The notes under the pieces are model-generated. The model saw only the letters and a list, made by a program, of their open reading frames with translations. It was not told where the DNA came from and searched no databases. Shown piece by piece: positions 1 through 8,044 of a stretch of 58,471 bases of DNA (positions are counted from its first letter, which is position 1; the number at the start of each line of letters is the position of its first letter). A program made the position numbers and the translations under genes. This stretch comes from Gammaproteobacteria bacterium. GTDB lineage: Bacteria; Pseudomonadota; Gammaproteobacteria; SZUA-229. The DNA lies in contig JAOUNI010000013.1 of assembly GCA_029881035.1 (NCBI GenBank), positions 1 through 58,471 of the forward strand, given 5' to 3'.

Positions 1-1
1 T

Positions 2-169
2 GCCACAAGAGGACAATGTTATCTTAGTTGCCATGGAGAACAACATACACCCTGTGGATACGATCGTAGCACTGGCACTGTATGTGGCCCCTGCCTTAAT
101 AATGGTGGGGGTGGCGGTGGCGGTGGCGGTGGTGGCGGTGGTGGCAGTGCTTGTACAGCAATCCCGTAA
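2..169 (+). CDS. C-terminal end of a Cys-rich, possibly haem-binding protein with a polyglycine tail (5' partial)
   Basis: The frame starting at base 2 is open from the window edge to a TAA at 167-169, giving the last 55 residues of a protein whose start lies outside. It holds CYLSCHG, a CX3CH motif (one residue longer than canonical CXXCH), three more cysteines within about 20 residues, then 14 consecutive glycines and the ending SACTAIP. The glycines are coded by a GGT/GGC tract at about 104-145. The family is not recognisable from this fragment. The neighbouring multihaem cytochromes make a c-type cytochrome or exported Cys-rich protein plausible, but that is inference. It converges on the cytochrome cluster. 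A different frame of the same stretch is open too, but it is just the Gly tract read as Val/Ala. Confidence 0.5.
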   Translation, partial: ATRGQCYLSCHGEQHTPCGYDRSTGTVCGPCLNNGGGGGGGGGGGGGGSACTAIP

Positions 170-413
170 CATTATTATACAACCAGATATTGAGTTTATT
201 ACTACTACAAATATTCATGTAAAAATTAATGTTTAGAGTGTTACAACCATCGATGATAGCACAAGCTGCTTTTATCTATAAAAACACTTATATAATTCAA
301 AAATATGAATTATTAGAAGAATAATGATCTACGCTGACAACAAAACACTAAAAGAATATTATCAAAATGTTAACAAGCTTCTACAACAAAACCACTTGAA
401 AAATAAAATAGTT
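170..413. other. AT-rich intergenic region between convergent genes
   Basis: This spacer separates the end of the Cys/Gly-rich protein from the end of the diheme cytochrome on the opposite strand. I see no GC-rich hairpin with a U-tract and no short ORF with a credible ribosome binding site. Confidence 0.5.
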
Positions 414-1007
414 TCACAGCGTACTTAAGAATTCCGCAACTGCATCTATTTCATTATCAGTCAGTTGTTTAAGAATTCTATTCATCAAATTATAATTATC
501 TGCCTTACGTATGCCTTCCTGAATATCCTTAAGCGATTTATACAGGTAACCCTTATTCTGCCCACCAACTCTCGCTGTCTTACTTATGTATATTTTTACA
601 CTATCATCATGATCGTTATGACAGAAATTACATTGATGAATAAAAAAAACGTCTCTACCAAGTCTCCCATTATCAGTAAGAACACCATCACCCGACATCA
701 TAGGCAATCTAGAGTAATAAGCAGAAATATCCGAAATATCTTCGGCACTAGGTTTCACTTTATTAATCACCTTGCCCATTACAGTATCAAAACGTGCGCC
801 AGTAACATATTGCATTGTTTGAATATACAGAAAATTCTCGTATTGCCCATTTAATTTTGGCACTAATTGATCTTTTGTATCACCATCAATAGCATGACAC
901 TCTATACAAATTTCAGCTTTTTTTTCGCCAATAACAGGATTACCGTCAGCATATAAACAGCACGGTGTAAGAGGTATAAATAGCAACAAATAAGATAACT
1001 TATTCAT
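414..1007 (-). CDS. Diheme cytochrome c, c4/c553-like
   Basis: An exported electron-transfer protein of 197 aa. It has a hydrophobic signal sequence (residues 1-20, ending LYA) and two class I cytochrome c domains, each with one CXXCH: CIECH at 34-38 and CNFCH near 124. The segment following the first haem (YIQTMQYVTGARFDTVM, then DISDISAYYSRLP) matches the cytochrome c4/c553 pattern, in which a Met downstream is the sixth haem ligand. The length is close to that of cytochrome c4. It is the last gene of a minus-strand group with two triheme cytochromes, so it probably exchanges electrons with them in the periplasm. The physiological donor and acceptor are unknown. Confidence 0.85.
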   Translation of the reverse strand: MNKLSYLLLFIPLTPCCLYADGNPVIGEKKAEICIECHAIDGDTKDQLVPKLNGQYENFLYIQTMQYVTGARFDTVMGKVINKVKPSAEDISDISAYYSRLPMMSGDGVLTDNGRLGRDVFFIHQCNFCHNDHDDSVKIYISKTARVGGQNKGYLYKSLKDIQEGIRKADNYNLMNRILKQLTDNEIDAVAEFLSTL

Positions 1008-1069
1008 CGATAATATTTGACAAATAAATAATCGATATTTTTTCCTGAAAATTCCTGCAACATAATTAA

Positions 1070-1945
1070 TCAGGGAATAAATGCGCCCGTATTCCTGATA
1101 ACATTAATGATTTCCATAGTAGATTTCTCTAGCATAGTGACAGCTTGTTTGTGTTTAAAGTTAGATGCTAATTTTTCAGCCTCATTGCGATGACTCCTGG
1201 CAACCTTAATGACATCATTCATACTGGAAGTTAAACCAGCAGCTTTATCATTTTCTGACAAAAACATATTAAGCAACATAAAATGCGTGTCATTTCTATC
1301 AATTTCATATAAATACTCCTCCTTATCACTTGCAAAATTAAGTGACTTTGTCAGCGTATCACCTGAACGTTGTTTACTAATCTCAATTTTAATTGTTTGA
1401 AGAACCTGACTTAGCTCAACTATTGCAGAATCATACTGTTCCTGAAAATAAAGCTTATCTGAATGACTAAGCTTTACGTTAACGTCCTCTGATAAAATCC
1501 TGAACTTATCCTGAGCATCTTTTTCAGCACTTATTCTTTCCAGGGCATCCATTAAAGCATTAGCGCTCTTCCTTAATGAATCATAATTATTTTTACCTCT
1601 CTTTTTATGTTTTGCCCCCTTAAGGTTAGCAAATTCAACTGCATCTAACAGGGCAGCCCTGGATTTATTTATTAATTCATTGGCTTTTTCTATATCACTT
1701 TTATCGTATGCATCACTTGCATCATCATAAAGTGATTTTGCAAATCTATAATATTGTATTGCCGCTTCGTTGTTACTGTGGAGCACCTGATTACTAATTG
1801 TTGATCGATTCAATAGACTAGAAACCGAATTCATCTTATTCTCAAGTTCAAGATTTTTATCCATAGAGTTTGCATATATTGCTGCGGTCGATATATACAT
1901 AAAAATAAACATTTTGATATATTTTTTCATAATTTTCTCATTCAT
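1070..1945 (-). CDS. Exported, cysteine-free, helix-rich protein of unknown function
   Basis: I do not recognise this 291 aa protein. It begins with a signal-peptide-like segment (residues about 7-25, best from the internal Met at 6, MKKYIKMFIF), predicting export. The mature part contains no cysteine, so it cannot bind c-type haem. It reads as almost entirely amphipathic helix. Three stretches look like diverged copies of one helical-hairpin unit: about 69-103 (AKSLYDDASDAYDKSD then AN..LI..S...L..A), about 160-192 and about 249-286. This resembles TPR-like or similar solenoids. It lies between the lipoprotein triheme cytochrome (30 bp away) and the diheme cytochrome (62 bp away) on the same strand, so it is probably co-expressed and may be a scaffold. 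That role is inference. Confidence 0.7.
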   Translation of the reverse strand: MNEKIMKKYIKMFIFMYISTAAIYANSMDKNLELENKMNSVSSLLNRSTISNQVLHSNNEAAIQYYRFAKSLYDDASDAYDKSDIEKANELINKSRAALLDAVEFANLKGAKHKKRGKNNYDSLRKSANALMDALERISAEKDAQDKFRILSEDVNVKLSHSDKLYFQEQYDSAIVELSQVLQTIKIEISKQRSGDTLTKSLNFASDKEEYLYEIDRNDTHFMLLNMFLSENDKAAGLTSSMNDVIKVARSHRNEAEKLASNFKHKQAVTMLEKSTMEIINVIRNTGAFIP

Positions 1946-1975
1946 ATTAAGTTATGAATATATTATTAATAATTA

Positions 1976-2734
1976 TTACCACTTCCAATTGGTTTGCTTA
2001 ATCTCCTTTTGAGCTTTTTTTTGAGAATGACAGGATGTACATCTTGAAAGTGGGAATGCCACCTTGCCATGACAAACACCACACATCTCACCCATTAGAT
2101 TTTTCGCCATGCTCATATTATTCGCCCCCTTCTGAGGAACAAAAATACCTGGATGGCAGTTTGTACAGTCAAGAACCTCTGTATGCTGTTTGTGCGGGAA
2201 CACAACATCGGGCATTGAACCTTTTACTTCCCTGATAATATTCAGATCCATAACCAGCGGAACTGCATCAGGGTTATATAAATCGCTACGTGGCTTAATT
2301 TTCCCTAACTCTACTGCTTTTACCCAATCTACAGAGTTACCTCCTTTAGCGATTGGAAGATCGGAAAAAGCCTCTTGTGGATTCTGTAACAACACTGCCC
2401 CAGGGTTGTTCGCATCGTGTATACCATCATCTTTTATACTTTTTTTCGATCTGGCGTTAATCTTTAAAATTCTGTTAAACTGATTCGGGTTTTTTGTATT
2501 TATTATAGATATTGCATCATCCTGATTTTCTTTTTCAATATTGACAGAATCAGTATTTTTTTTATGACCATCAGTTACCTCTGATACCTGCTGTTTAATT
2601 TCTACACTTTTTCCAATTTTATTGGGCATAGAATTCTCTTCCTTATCCGCATATTCAGGTACTGAACTGCAACTATATAACGCAAAACAAATCAGTAGAA
2701 AATTAAATACTAATCTCAGTTTATTAGCAGACAT
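1976..2734 (-). CDS. Triheme c7-type cytochrome, predicted outer-membrane lipoprotein
   Basis: A 252 aa exported cytochrome. The N-terminus is a lipoprotein signal with a lipobox-like LYSC, Cys at 22. The residues after Cys are SS rather than Asp, which by the usual Lol rule favours the outer membrane. A long polar, Lys/Asn/Ser-rich linker follows (about 25-165). The C-terminal domain has FPHKQH, then three CXXCH motifs (CTNCH, CGVCH, CTSCH) with a GANNMSM segment between haems 1 and 2. This spacing is that of c(7)-type triheme domains. The same domain occurs in the next gene upstream, 6 bp away, suggesting duplication and a shared electron path. A role at the outer membrane is inferred from the lipobox only. 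Confidence 0.82.
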   Translation of the reverse strand: MSANKLRLVFNFLLICFALYSCSSVPEYADKEENSMPNKIGKSVEIKQQVSEVTDGHKKNTDSVNIEKENQDDAISIINTKNPNQFNRILKINARSKKSIKDDGIHDANNPGAVLLQNPQEAFSDLPIAKGGNSVDWVKAVELGKIKPRSDLYNPDAVPLVMDLNIIREVKGSMPDVVFPHKQHTEVLDCTNCHPGIFVPQKGANNMSMAKNLMGEMCGVCHGKVAFPLSRCTSCHSQKKAQKEIKQTNWKW

Positions 2735-2740
2735 TATAGA

Positions 2741-3151
2741 TCACTCCACCTGCGCTTTAGGTTCACGACCTATTTCTGTATTTAGTAAATTCTGAAGTGA
2801 GCTGCGTTCAACATGGGTATTCATTTCAGAATTTCCAGAGTGACAAAGATCACATCGTTCACTACCCCATGCTGTTTCTCCATCATGGCATTCACCACAG
2901 AACTGCCCTTCAAGAATGTCAATCATTTTAATTTTGTTTGCACCTGCTTTTAATTCAAAACCAAGATCTGAATGACAAACCTTGCAGGTAAATCGAATAC
3001 GATGAAACCAGTGAGGAAAAATAACCGGCTTCATACCCGAAGCTTCAGCATAGGTATTTAATACTACGTCACCATATTCAGCATTTGATTCAATGCTATA
3101 TAAGAATGAAACTAATACAAAAAAAAGATTAGCCAATAACTTAGTTCGCAT
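2741..3151 (-). CDS. Triheme c7-type periplasmic cytochrome
   Basis: A 136 aa exported cytochrome with a signal peptide (residues 1-24, cleavage near SNA-E). One triheme domain follows: IFPHWFH supplies candidate axial histidines, then CKVCH, the spacer GANKIKMIDI, CGECH, and CDLCH. Order and spacing match the domain in the downstream lipoprotein, so the two are paralogous. It is the first gene of the minus-strand cluster and has an 890 bp AT-rich region upstream that should contain the promoter. It probably carries electrons across the periplasm, as PpcA-type c7 cytochromes do, but no partner enzyme is in the window. Confidence 0.85.
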   Translation of the reverse strand: MRTKLLANLFFVLVSFLYSIESNAEYGDVVLNTYAEASGMKPVIFPHWFHRIRFTCKVCHSDLGFELKAGANKIKMIDILEGQFCGECHDGETAWGSERCDLCHSGNSEMNTHVERSSLQNLLNTEIGREPKAQVE

Positions 3152-3482
3152 GTTTCACCTTCACGCAGTTATATTTATAAACAAGAATCATTATTACCAA
3201 AGTTCTTATTATTTAAGCTCAAATTATCAAATATGTGATCATGACATATCACATTAATAAGAATCATCTATTTGATTAAAAAGGAGATTTAATAATTTAT
3301 TATATTTACAACATCTTTTATTAAATGTACAAAATATACAACTACAAACCCGTATATCTCAATCTCTAACTTATTTATAAGCTAATTTATAGCAAATATT
3401 ATCTTAATAATAGCTAAATATACATTTAACAAAATATTAAATAACGTATTGTATTATCTGAAGCTAATTTAATCATTCAACA

Positions 3483-3592
3483 GAACACATACTCCCCATA
3501 TTGGTAAAATTCATATAGCTAAACTAAAAATAGCTATTTCCTTACTTCTCAATAGAACATTGGTGCTATTTATCTAAAATAGCGATGTGTTC
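3483..3592. repeat. Nested inverted repeats in AT-rich spacer
   Basis: GAACACAT (3483-3490) and ATGTGTTC (3585-3592) are perfect reverse complements about 110 bp apart. They enclose the palindrome AAATAGCTATTT (3528-3539) and the hairpin GCTATTT-ATCTA-AAATAGC (3565-3583). The arms do not extend further. This could be a small MITE-like relic, a structured RNA, or coincidence. No target-site duplication is evident. Confidence 0.3.
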
Positions 3593-3978
3593 CCCCAACT
3601 CTCTACGATCTAAGAGTCTGTCTGGTTAGATTTAGCACAAGCGCATACCAGCAATGCTTAATCAAAATATTAAAAGAGGATCTTACGATTTAACCTGAAA
3701 CTTCTATCTACTACATATTATTACCGCCACGCTTACAGCTGCACTTTACCGATATATAGAGAAGCTAATTTTGTACAATCAATATAACTTATTATTACGA
3801 GTTACTTCAGATCTACTTCAATACTAATAAGCTTTGTTGCCATCATATGGAAGATATTTGCCTTATACGACACTGTAAATACATGTATACATTAGATGTT
3901 GATTCATATAGAAAAATCTTAACGATTAATAATTTAGATCGTCACGATCAATAAAATTGGCTTTACAGATCCAGAACC

Positions 3979-4006
3979 TTGGTGAATATTACACGCCGCT
4001 TATATT
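3979..4006 (+). promoter_or_regulatory. Candidate sigma70 promoter for the PA3496-family gene
   Basis: TTGGTG (3979-3984) and TATATT (4001-4006) are separated by 16 bp, with the ATG about 37 bp downstream of the -10. Both hexamers are near consensus, but the surrounding DNA is AT-rich, so chance matches are likely. Confidence 0.35.
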
Positions 4007-4042
4007 GTTTAAGTTAGTTTTATATTTATGAGATAGATTTTT

Positions 4043-4252
4043 ATGGCTGATGATATTGAAGATGATAGTGATGGTGACGAAGATACATTTGTTGGTATGG
4101 ATGAAGATGAGGCACTTGATGATCAGGATGATGATGAAGATAAAGAGATTACCGCCAGAAGTCAATCTGACGCACGTCGTCGACTCGAACAATTAAAGGA
4201 AGATAGAGAACTGGAACGTTTGATTAAAGGTGATTATTACGATTGGGATTAA
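4043..4252 (+). CDS. PA3496-family small acidic protein
   Basis: A 69 aa protein with a very acidic N-terminal half (runs of Asp/Glu) and a basic-then-acidic C-terminus, ARRRLEQLKEDRELERLI ending DYYDWD. That C-terminal pattern is the hallmark of the PA3496 family found across gammaproteobacteria; its function is not established. No signal peptide or membrane segment is visible, so it is probably cytoplasmic. It converges on the LysR gene and their 3' ends overlap by 4 bp. Confidence 0.75.
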   Translation: MADDIEDDSDGDEDTFVGMDEDEALDDQDDDEDKEITARSQSDARRRLEQLKEDRELERLIKGDYYDWD

Positions 4253-5088
4253 CGTTTATCGAACCATATTAATACGTTTTCAATGGTCTCTTTCTTGCTG
4301 TTCGCCTGTGAGTAAATAGCGTAAGCATCTTTATGAACGACAGCAGCATCCCCAACCTTAAACAAACTTACGCCTAATCGTTCAATAATCATAGCTTCAG
4401 GCAAATAGGCTGAACCACCTATTTTCTTCAAAAACTCAAGAGCAATTCTACCTGCACCTGCTCGTAACATCGGTGGTGGCATATCTGGATACTGCCTGGC
4501 ATGTATCATGCCAAATGAGGTCCCCCAGTCAACAAAGATATAATTTTCTCTAACTGCATTCTCGGCAATCATTCCGGCTTCCGTTGAAACCATTATAAGT
4601 GGCAAAGGAACCAGCTCTTTAACCAGTAATTGTGGTGTTTTAGGCGGATCAAGCACAAAACCAAGATCCAGGGTTCCATCAAGCAGGCTACGAATCTGGG
4701 CATCTGAACCCATGACAGAAGCGTGAAGAGCGGTAGCCGCGTTACCCTGATGAACCCAGCTCAACCAGTCATCTAAAAAAATATCCCAAATACTAGGCAG
4801 CGCAGCAATACTTAATAATGTATCAACTCCTTCTGGTACAGCAATTTCCTGTCTTGCCCTGTTCCAGGTATTGATAATATTTTCTGCATAGAGAAGAAAC
4901 TTTTTACCCGCACCGGTTAGCTCAATATTATTTCGATCGCGTGTAAACAGGCGTACCCCAAGCTCATCTTCAAGTTGTTTTATTCTGGCACTAACGGCTG
5001 ACTGGCTGATAAAGAGGTTTTTAGCAGCATGGCCAAAATGCCTTGAGCGATATACCTCAACAAAGGCTTTTAATAATCCTACATCCAT
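4249..5088 (-). CDS. hdfR: LysR-type transcriptional regulator, HdfR-like
   Basis: A 279 aa LysR regulator. Residues 1-60 form the winged helix-turn-helix (MDVGLLKAFVEVYRSRHFGH, then SQSAVSARIKQLEDELGVRLF), followed by a linker helix and a periplasmic-binding-like effector domain from about 90. Similarity through the N-terminus, including RDRNNIELTGAGKKFLLYAE, is to HdfR, which in enterobacteria represses flhDC. The target here is unknown, as no flagellar genes are near. LysR proteins usually act on a divergent promoter; the divergent neighbour is the small exported protein at 5313, and the 224 bp between them contains an imperfect inverted repeat. Confidence 0.82.
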   Translation of the reverse strand: MDVGLLKAFVEVYRSRHFGHAAKNLFISQSAVSARIKQLEDELGVRLFTRDRNNIELTGAGKKFLLYAENIINTWNRARQEIAVPEGVDTLLSIAALPSIWDIFLDDWLSWVHQGNAATALHASVMGSDAQIRSLLDGTLDLGFVLDPPKTPQLLVKELVPLPLIMVSTEAGMIAENAVRENYIFVDWGTSFGMIHARQYPDMPPPMLRAGAGRIALEFLKKIGGSAYLPEAMIIERLGVSLFKVGDAAVVHKDAYAIYSQANSKKETIENVLIWFDKR

Positions 5089-5143
5089 TGACTCATCATC
5101 TCTATAGATTCAAAGACTAAGTGTTTTATGTGTTTTTTGATGC

Positions 5144-5162
5144 GGTCACTATGAAAGTAACC
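5144..5162. promoter_or_regulatory. Imperfect inverted repeat, possible LysR operator
   Basis: GGTCACT (5144-5150) and AGTAACC (5156-5162) form a 7-bp inverted repeat with one mismatch around a 5-bp centre, inside the divergent hdfR-like / small exported protein intergenic region. LysR regulators often bind such dyads. Assignment is from position only. Confidence 0.3.
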
Positions 5163-5312
5163 GGATCTATCATAATCGAAAACTATGATTGTAACATGCA
5201 ATATTATGATCTTTACTAAGAAGAAGTAAGCCCTAAGAATCCGCCCTCTGTCCGTATAATAAATGGCCAGATAGAAACATTAAACAACGGTTTAACTATG
5301 GGAGTAACATAA

Positions 5313-5531
5313 ATGAAATTTTTAGTAGTACTGGCAATTTTATCCATAACAACTGCATTTAACTCTGCTTATGCCACAGAAGCAGGCGCTGACAGTGATA
5401 ATGTGACAGCATATTGCGAAGAACAGGCACAGTTAGCTGGCATAGAAGATAACATTGAAAAACAGGAGTATATAAAAGACTGCGCTGAAAGCTATGCATC
5501 TCCATCTGATGGGGGACGACCAACAGAGTAA
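5313..5531 (+). CDS. Small exported protein with one cysteine pair, unknown function
   Basis: A 72 aa protein I do not recognise. It has a clear signal peptide (about residues 1-21, ending AYA), a short acidic N-terminus and a central helical segment with two cysteines in the pattern YCEEQAQLAGI ... EYIKDCAESY. They could form a disulfide clamping a helical hairpin in the periplasm. The start is supported by GGGAG about nine bases upstream of the ATG. A strong rho-independent terminator 50 bp after the stop makes it a monocistronic unit. Confidence 0.65.
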   Translation: MKFLVVLAILSITTAFNSAYATEAGADSDNVTAYCEEQAQLAGIEDNIEKQEYIKDCAESYASPSDGGRPTE

Positions 5532-5580
5532 TAGTTAAGCTGTAAACTTCATAAGTTATTAGCCTGCATTCCTGACACCT

Positions 5581-5610
5581 AAAAAGCCTCGGCATACACC
5601 GGGGCTTTTT
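5581..5610 (+). terminator. Rho-independent terminator after the small exported protein gene
   Basis: AAAAAGCC-T-CGG and CCG-G-GGCTTTTT form a GC-rich stem with a short loop, flanked by an A-tract and a T-tract. It lies 50 bp after the stop at 5531 and ends 68 bp before the likely ptsP start. Confidence 0.85.
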
Positions 5611-5678
5611 ATTGCTTGTTTGCCCAAAATAGCCTATTTTCTCTATTTTGGCCTGAACTAGTTTTAACGGATAAATTT

Positions 5679-7961
5679 ATGACTAATAAAATGTTCGATA
5701 CTCTGAGAAACATTATCCAGGATGTTAATGAAGCTTCAGAGCTTGAACAGGCGCTAAATATAGTTGTACATCGCACCAGGCAGGTTATGCATGCTGATGC
5801 CGTATCCGTCTATTTTCTTGATGATAAGAATGATCAGCTGGTATTAATGGCAAGTGATGGCTATAACCAGAAAGCGGTCGGTAAAATAAAATTTAATCTG
5901 AACCAGGGTCTTGTGGGCCTGGTCTTTAACCAGACTGAGCCAGTCAATATCAAAAATGCTCATACACATCCAAATTATCATTTTGTCACTGAAACAGACG
6001 AGATATCATTTCATGGTTTTTTGGGTGTTCCCATCATTCAACATCGCCGTGCACTTGGCGTACTGGTTGTTCGACAAACTCAGCATAGACGTTTTTCTGC
6101 CAATGATGAAACATTCCTTGTCACTCTAGCCGCTCAGCTAGCAGGGGCAATTTCTCACGCAAAGAAAGCTGGTGAATTAACCAAATCACTTGAAGATGTT
6201 AATGACTCCTCATTCATCATGACAGGTTTATGTGGATCACCTGGAATTGCCATTGGTGAAGCCCTGGTAGTTTTTCCACCTGCTAGCCTAAGTGCTGTAC
6301 CTGATAACCACATTTCAGACGATGAGGTAAATGAACAGATAAATGCCTTCAACGATGCTATCAATAACGTTGAGCATGAATTCAAAGAACTATCCCAACA
6401 TATGGCAGGTACTTTATCGAATGAAGAATTGGGCTTATTTGATGCATTTTGTCTGATGCTTCGAAGTGATACCTTAGTCGACAATGTTATTGATCGCATA
6501 AAGTCAGGTCAATGGGCACAGGGAGCTTTACGTGAAACCATTGATGAACATGTTAAACAATTCAACTCAATGGAAGATTCGTATTTACGCGAGCGTGCTG
6601 CTGACATCAAAGATCTGGGACGTCGTATTTTGATGCATCTACAGAAACAACAAACAAGCAGACAGGAAGTCACCGGTCCAGTAGTACTCATAGGAGAGGA
6701 AGTTAGCGTCTCTCAATTTTCTGAGGTTCCACTACAGCACCTTGCTGCTATTATTTCATCGAAAGGCTCTGCCTCATCACATGTTGCCATATTGTCACAT
6801 GCCTTAGGTATTCCCTCAGTTATGGGCGTTGACAATTTCCCTGTTAGTCGTATTAAGGGACAAAAATTGGTGGTAGATGGCTATAGTGGGCAGATTTATG
6901 TCAAACCAAAACAAGCAATTATTGATGAATTCAATCAATTAATAAATAAAGAAAAAACACTTAATGCTGAACTTAAAGCGTTAATTAATAAACCATCAGA
7001 AACTAAGGATGGCGTTCACATACCGCTGTATGTTAATACTGGCTTATTACAGGATGTTTCACCCTCATTAAAGAGTGGTGCTGAAGGTGTTGGTCTGTAT
7101 CGAACAGAAATACCATTTCTCATGCGCGATGGCTTCCCTGGTGAAGACGAACAGGCAAAAACATATCAGCAGGTACTAAAAAGCTTTTCGCCTCGGCCTG
7201 TCACTTTTCGAACGCTGGATATTGGTGGCGACAAAGCACTACCCTACTTTCCAGTCGTGGAGGCCAACCCTTTTCTTGGCTGGCGTGGAATTCGTATCAT
7301 GTTAGATCACCCTGAAATATTTTTAACTCAAATTAGGGCGATTTTAAAATCCAACATTTACAACAATAATCTACGCTTAATGTTACCCATGATCAGTGAC
7401 GTTAGCGAAGTGGATGAGTCACTAAAATTAATCCAGAAAGCACATCAGGAATTAATCACGGAAGGAATTGATGTCCCCTATCCGATTATTGGTATAATGA
7501 TCGAGGTACCTTCTGCCATATATCAAATGGATGCTCTGGCTAAACGTGTCGATTTCTTTTCCATTGGAAGCAATGATCTAACACAATATTTATTGGCCGT
7601 TGACAGAAATAACAAGCAGGTAGCGAGCCTTTATAACTGTTTACATCCATCTGTTTTGAATTCAATCAATTACATAATAACTATCGCCCACAAATACAAC
7701 AAACCGGTGAGTCTCTGTGGAGAAATGGCCGGTGACCCTGCTTCAGCATTACTGCTTGTTGGCATGGGTATTGATAGCTTAAGTATGAGCGCGGGTAGTT
7801 TATTAAAAGTAAAATGGGCAATACGCTCTTTTACCAAAAAGAAGACAGAGGAACTAGTGGCCAGAACATTAACCATGGAAAGCGCATCATCCATTCGTTC
7901 ATTAATAAAACATGAACTTAATCAAGCTGAATTAGATAACCCGATCAGTATCGATAATTAA
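5679..7961 (+). CDS. ptsP: Phosphoenolpyruvate-protein phosphotransferase EI-Ntr (PtsP)
   Basis: First enzyme of the nitrogen PTS: takes phosphate from PEP and passes it to NPr. From the chosen ATG the protein is 760 aa, close to the family length. Domains: GAF sensor domain (about 1-165), HPr-binding/N-terminal EI domain, the swivelling phospho-His domain with GSASSHVAILSHALGIPSVM (phosphorylated His at about 368), and the C-terminal PEP-binding TIM barrel with GLYRTEIPFLMR, GWRGIRI and the CGEMAGDP motif. The frame stays open back to 5616 but that lies just after a terminator; ATG 5679 has ACGGA eight bases upstream and aligns with the family start. rppH, npr and ptsN are not in the window. 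Confidence 0.95.
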   Translation: MTNKMFDTLRNIIQDVNEASELEQALNIVVHRTRQVMHADAVSVYFLDDKNDQLVLMASDGYNQKAVGKIKFNLNQGLVGLVFNQTEPVNIKNAHTHPNYHFVTETDEISFHGFLGVPIIQHRRALGVLVVRQTQHRRFSANDETFLVTLAAQLAGAISHAKKAGELTKSLEDVNDSSFIMTGLCGSPGIAIGEALVVFPPASLSAVPDNHISDDEVNEQINAFNDAINNVEHEFKELSQHMAGTLSNEELGLFDAFCLMLRSDTLVDNVIDRIKSGQWAQGALRETIDEHVKQFNSMEDSYLRERAADIKDLGRRILMHLQKQQTSRQEVTGPVVLIGEEVSVSQFSEVPLQHLAAIISSKGSASSHVAILSHALGIPSVMGVDNFPVSRIKGQKLVVDGYSGQIYVKPKQAIIDEFNQLINKEKTLNAELKALINKPSETKDGVHIPLYVNTGLLQDVSPSLKSGAEGVGLYRTEIPFLMRDGFPGEDEQAKTYQQVLKSFSPRPVTFRTLDIGGDKALPYFPVVEANPFLGWRGIRIMLDHPEIFLTQIRAILKSNIYNNNLRLMLPMISDVSEVDESLKLIQKAHQELITEGIDVPYPIIGIMIEVPSAIYQMDALAKRVDFFSIGSNDLTQYLLAVDRNNKQVASLYNCLHPSVLNSINYIITIAHKYNKPVSLCGEMAGDPASALLLVGMGIDSLSMSAGSLLKVKWAIRSFTKKKTEELVARTLTMESASSIRSLIKHELNQAELDNPISIDN

Positions 7962-8000
7962 AATAATTAATTGAAAGTTATCAGATAACGTTTACATAAT

Positions 8001-8030
8001 AAAAAAAGCCGCTTTTGCGGCCTTTTTTTA
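8001..8030. terminator. Bidirectional rho-independent terminator between ptsP and yggX
   Basis: An A-tract, GCCGC, a TTTT loop, GCGGC and a T-tract form a terminator that would work on both strands. It sits between the convergent ends of ptsP (7961) and yggX (8045). Confidence 0.85.
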
Positions 8031-8044
8031 TTATAAAACGTGAA

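Larger units (their letters stand above)
3152..4042. other. About 890 bp AT-rich region without a supported gene
   Basis: This region lies between divergent genes (c7 cytochrome and PA3496-family protein). No ORF over about 35 codons has a credible start. Visible structure: a perfect 12-bp palindrome AAATAGCTATTT at 3528-3539; an inverted repeat GCTATTT / AAATAGC at 3565-3571 and 3577-3583; an outer 8-bp inverted repeat GAACACAT / ATGTGTTC at 3483-3490 and 3585-3592; and three direct copies of AAGCTAATTT near 3379, 3461 and 3762. Some may be chance in AT-rich DNA. It may hold promoters for both flanking genes or the remains of a lost element. Confidence 0.5.

Noticed and set aside
33-236. Open frame of 67 aa, Val/Ala-rich
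   Set aside because: It is the GGT/GGC tract read in another frame; the upstream-open frame gives Cys and Gly residues consistent with a real protein end.
465-854. Plus-strand open frame opposite the diheme cytochrome
   Set aside because: It overlaps a cytochrome gene with clear haem motifs on the other strand and has no recognisable domain.
5616-5678. N-terminal extension of ptsP
   Set aside because: It starts just after the terminator at 5581-5610 and adds a hydrophobic stretch absent from the family; ATG 5679 has a ribosome binding site.
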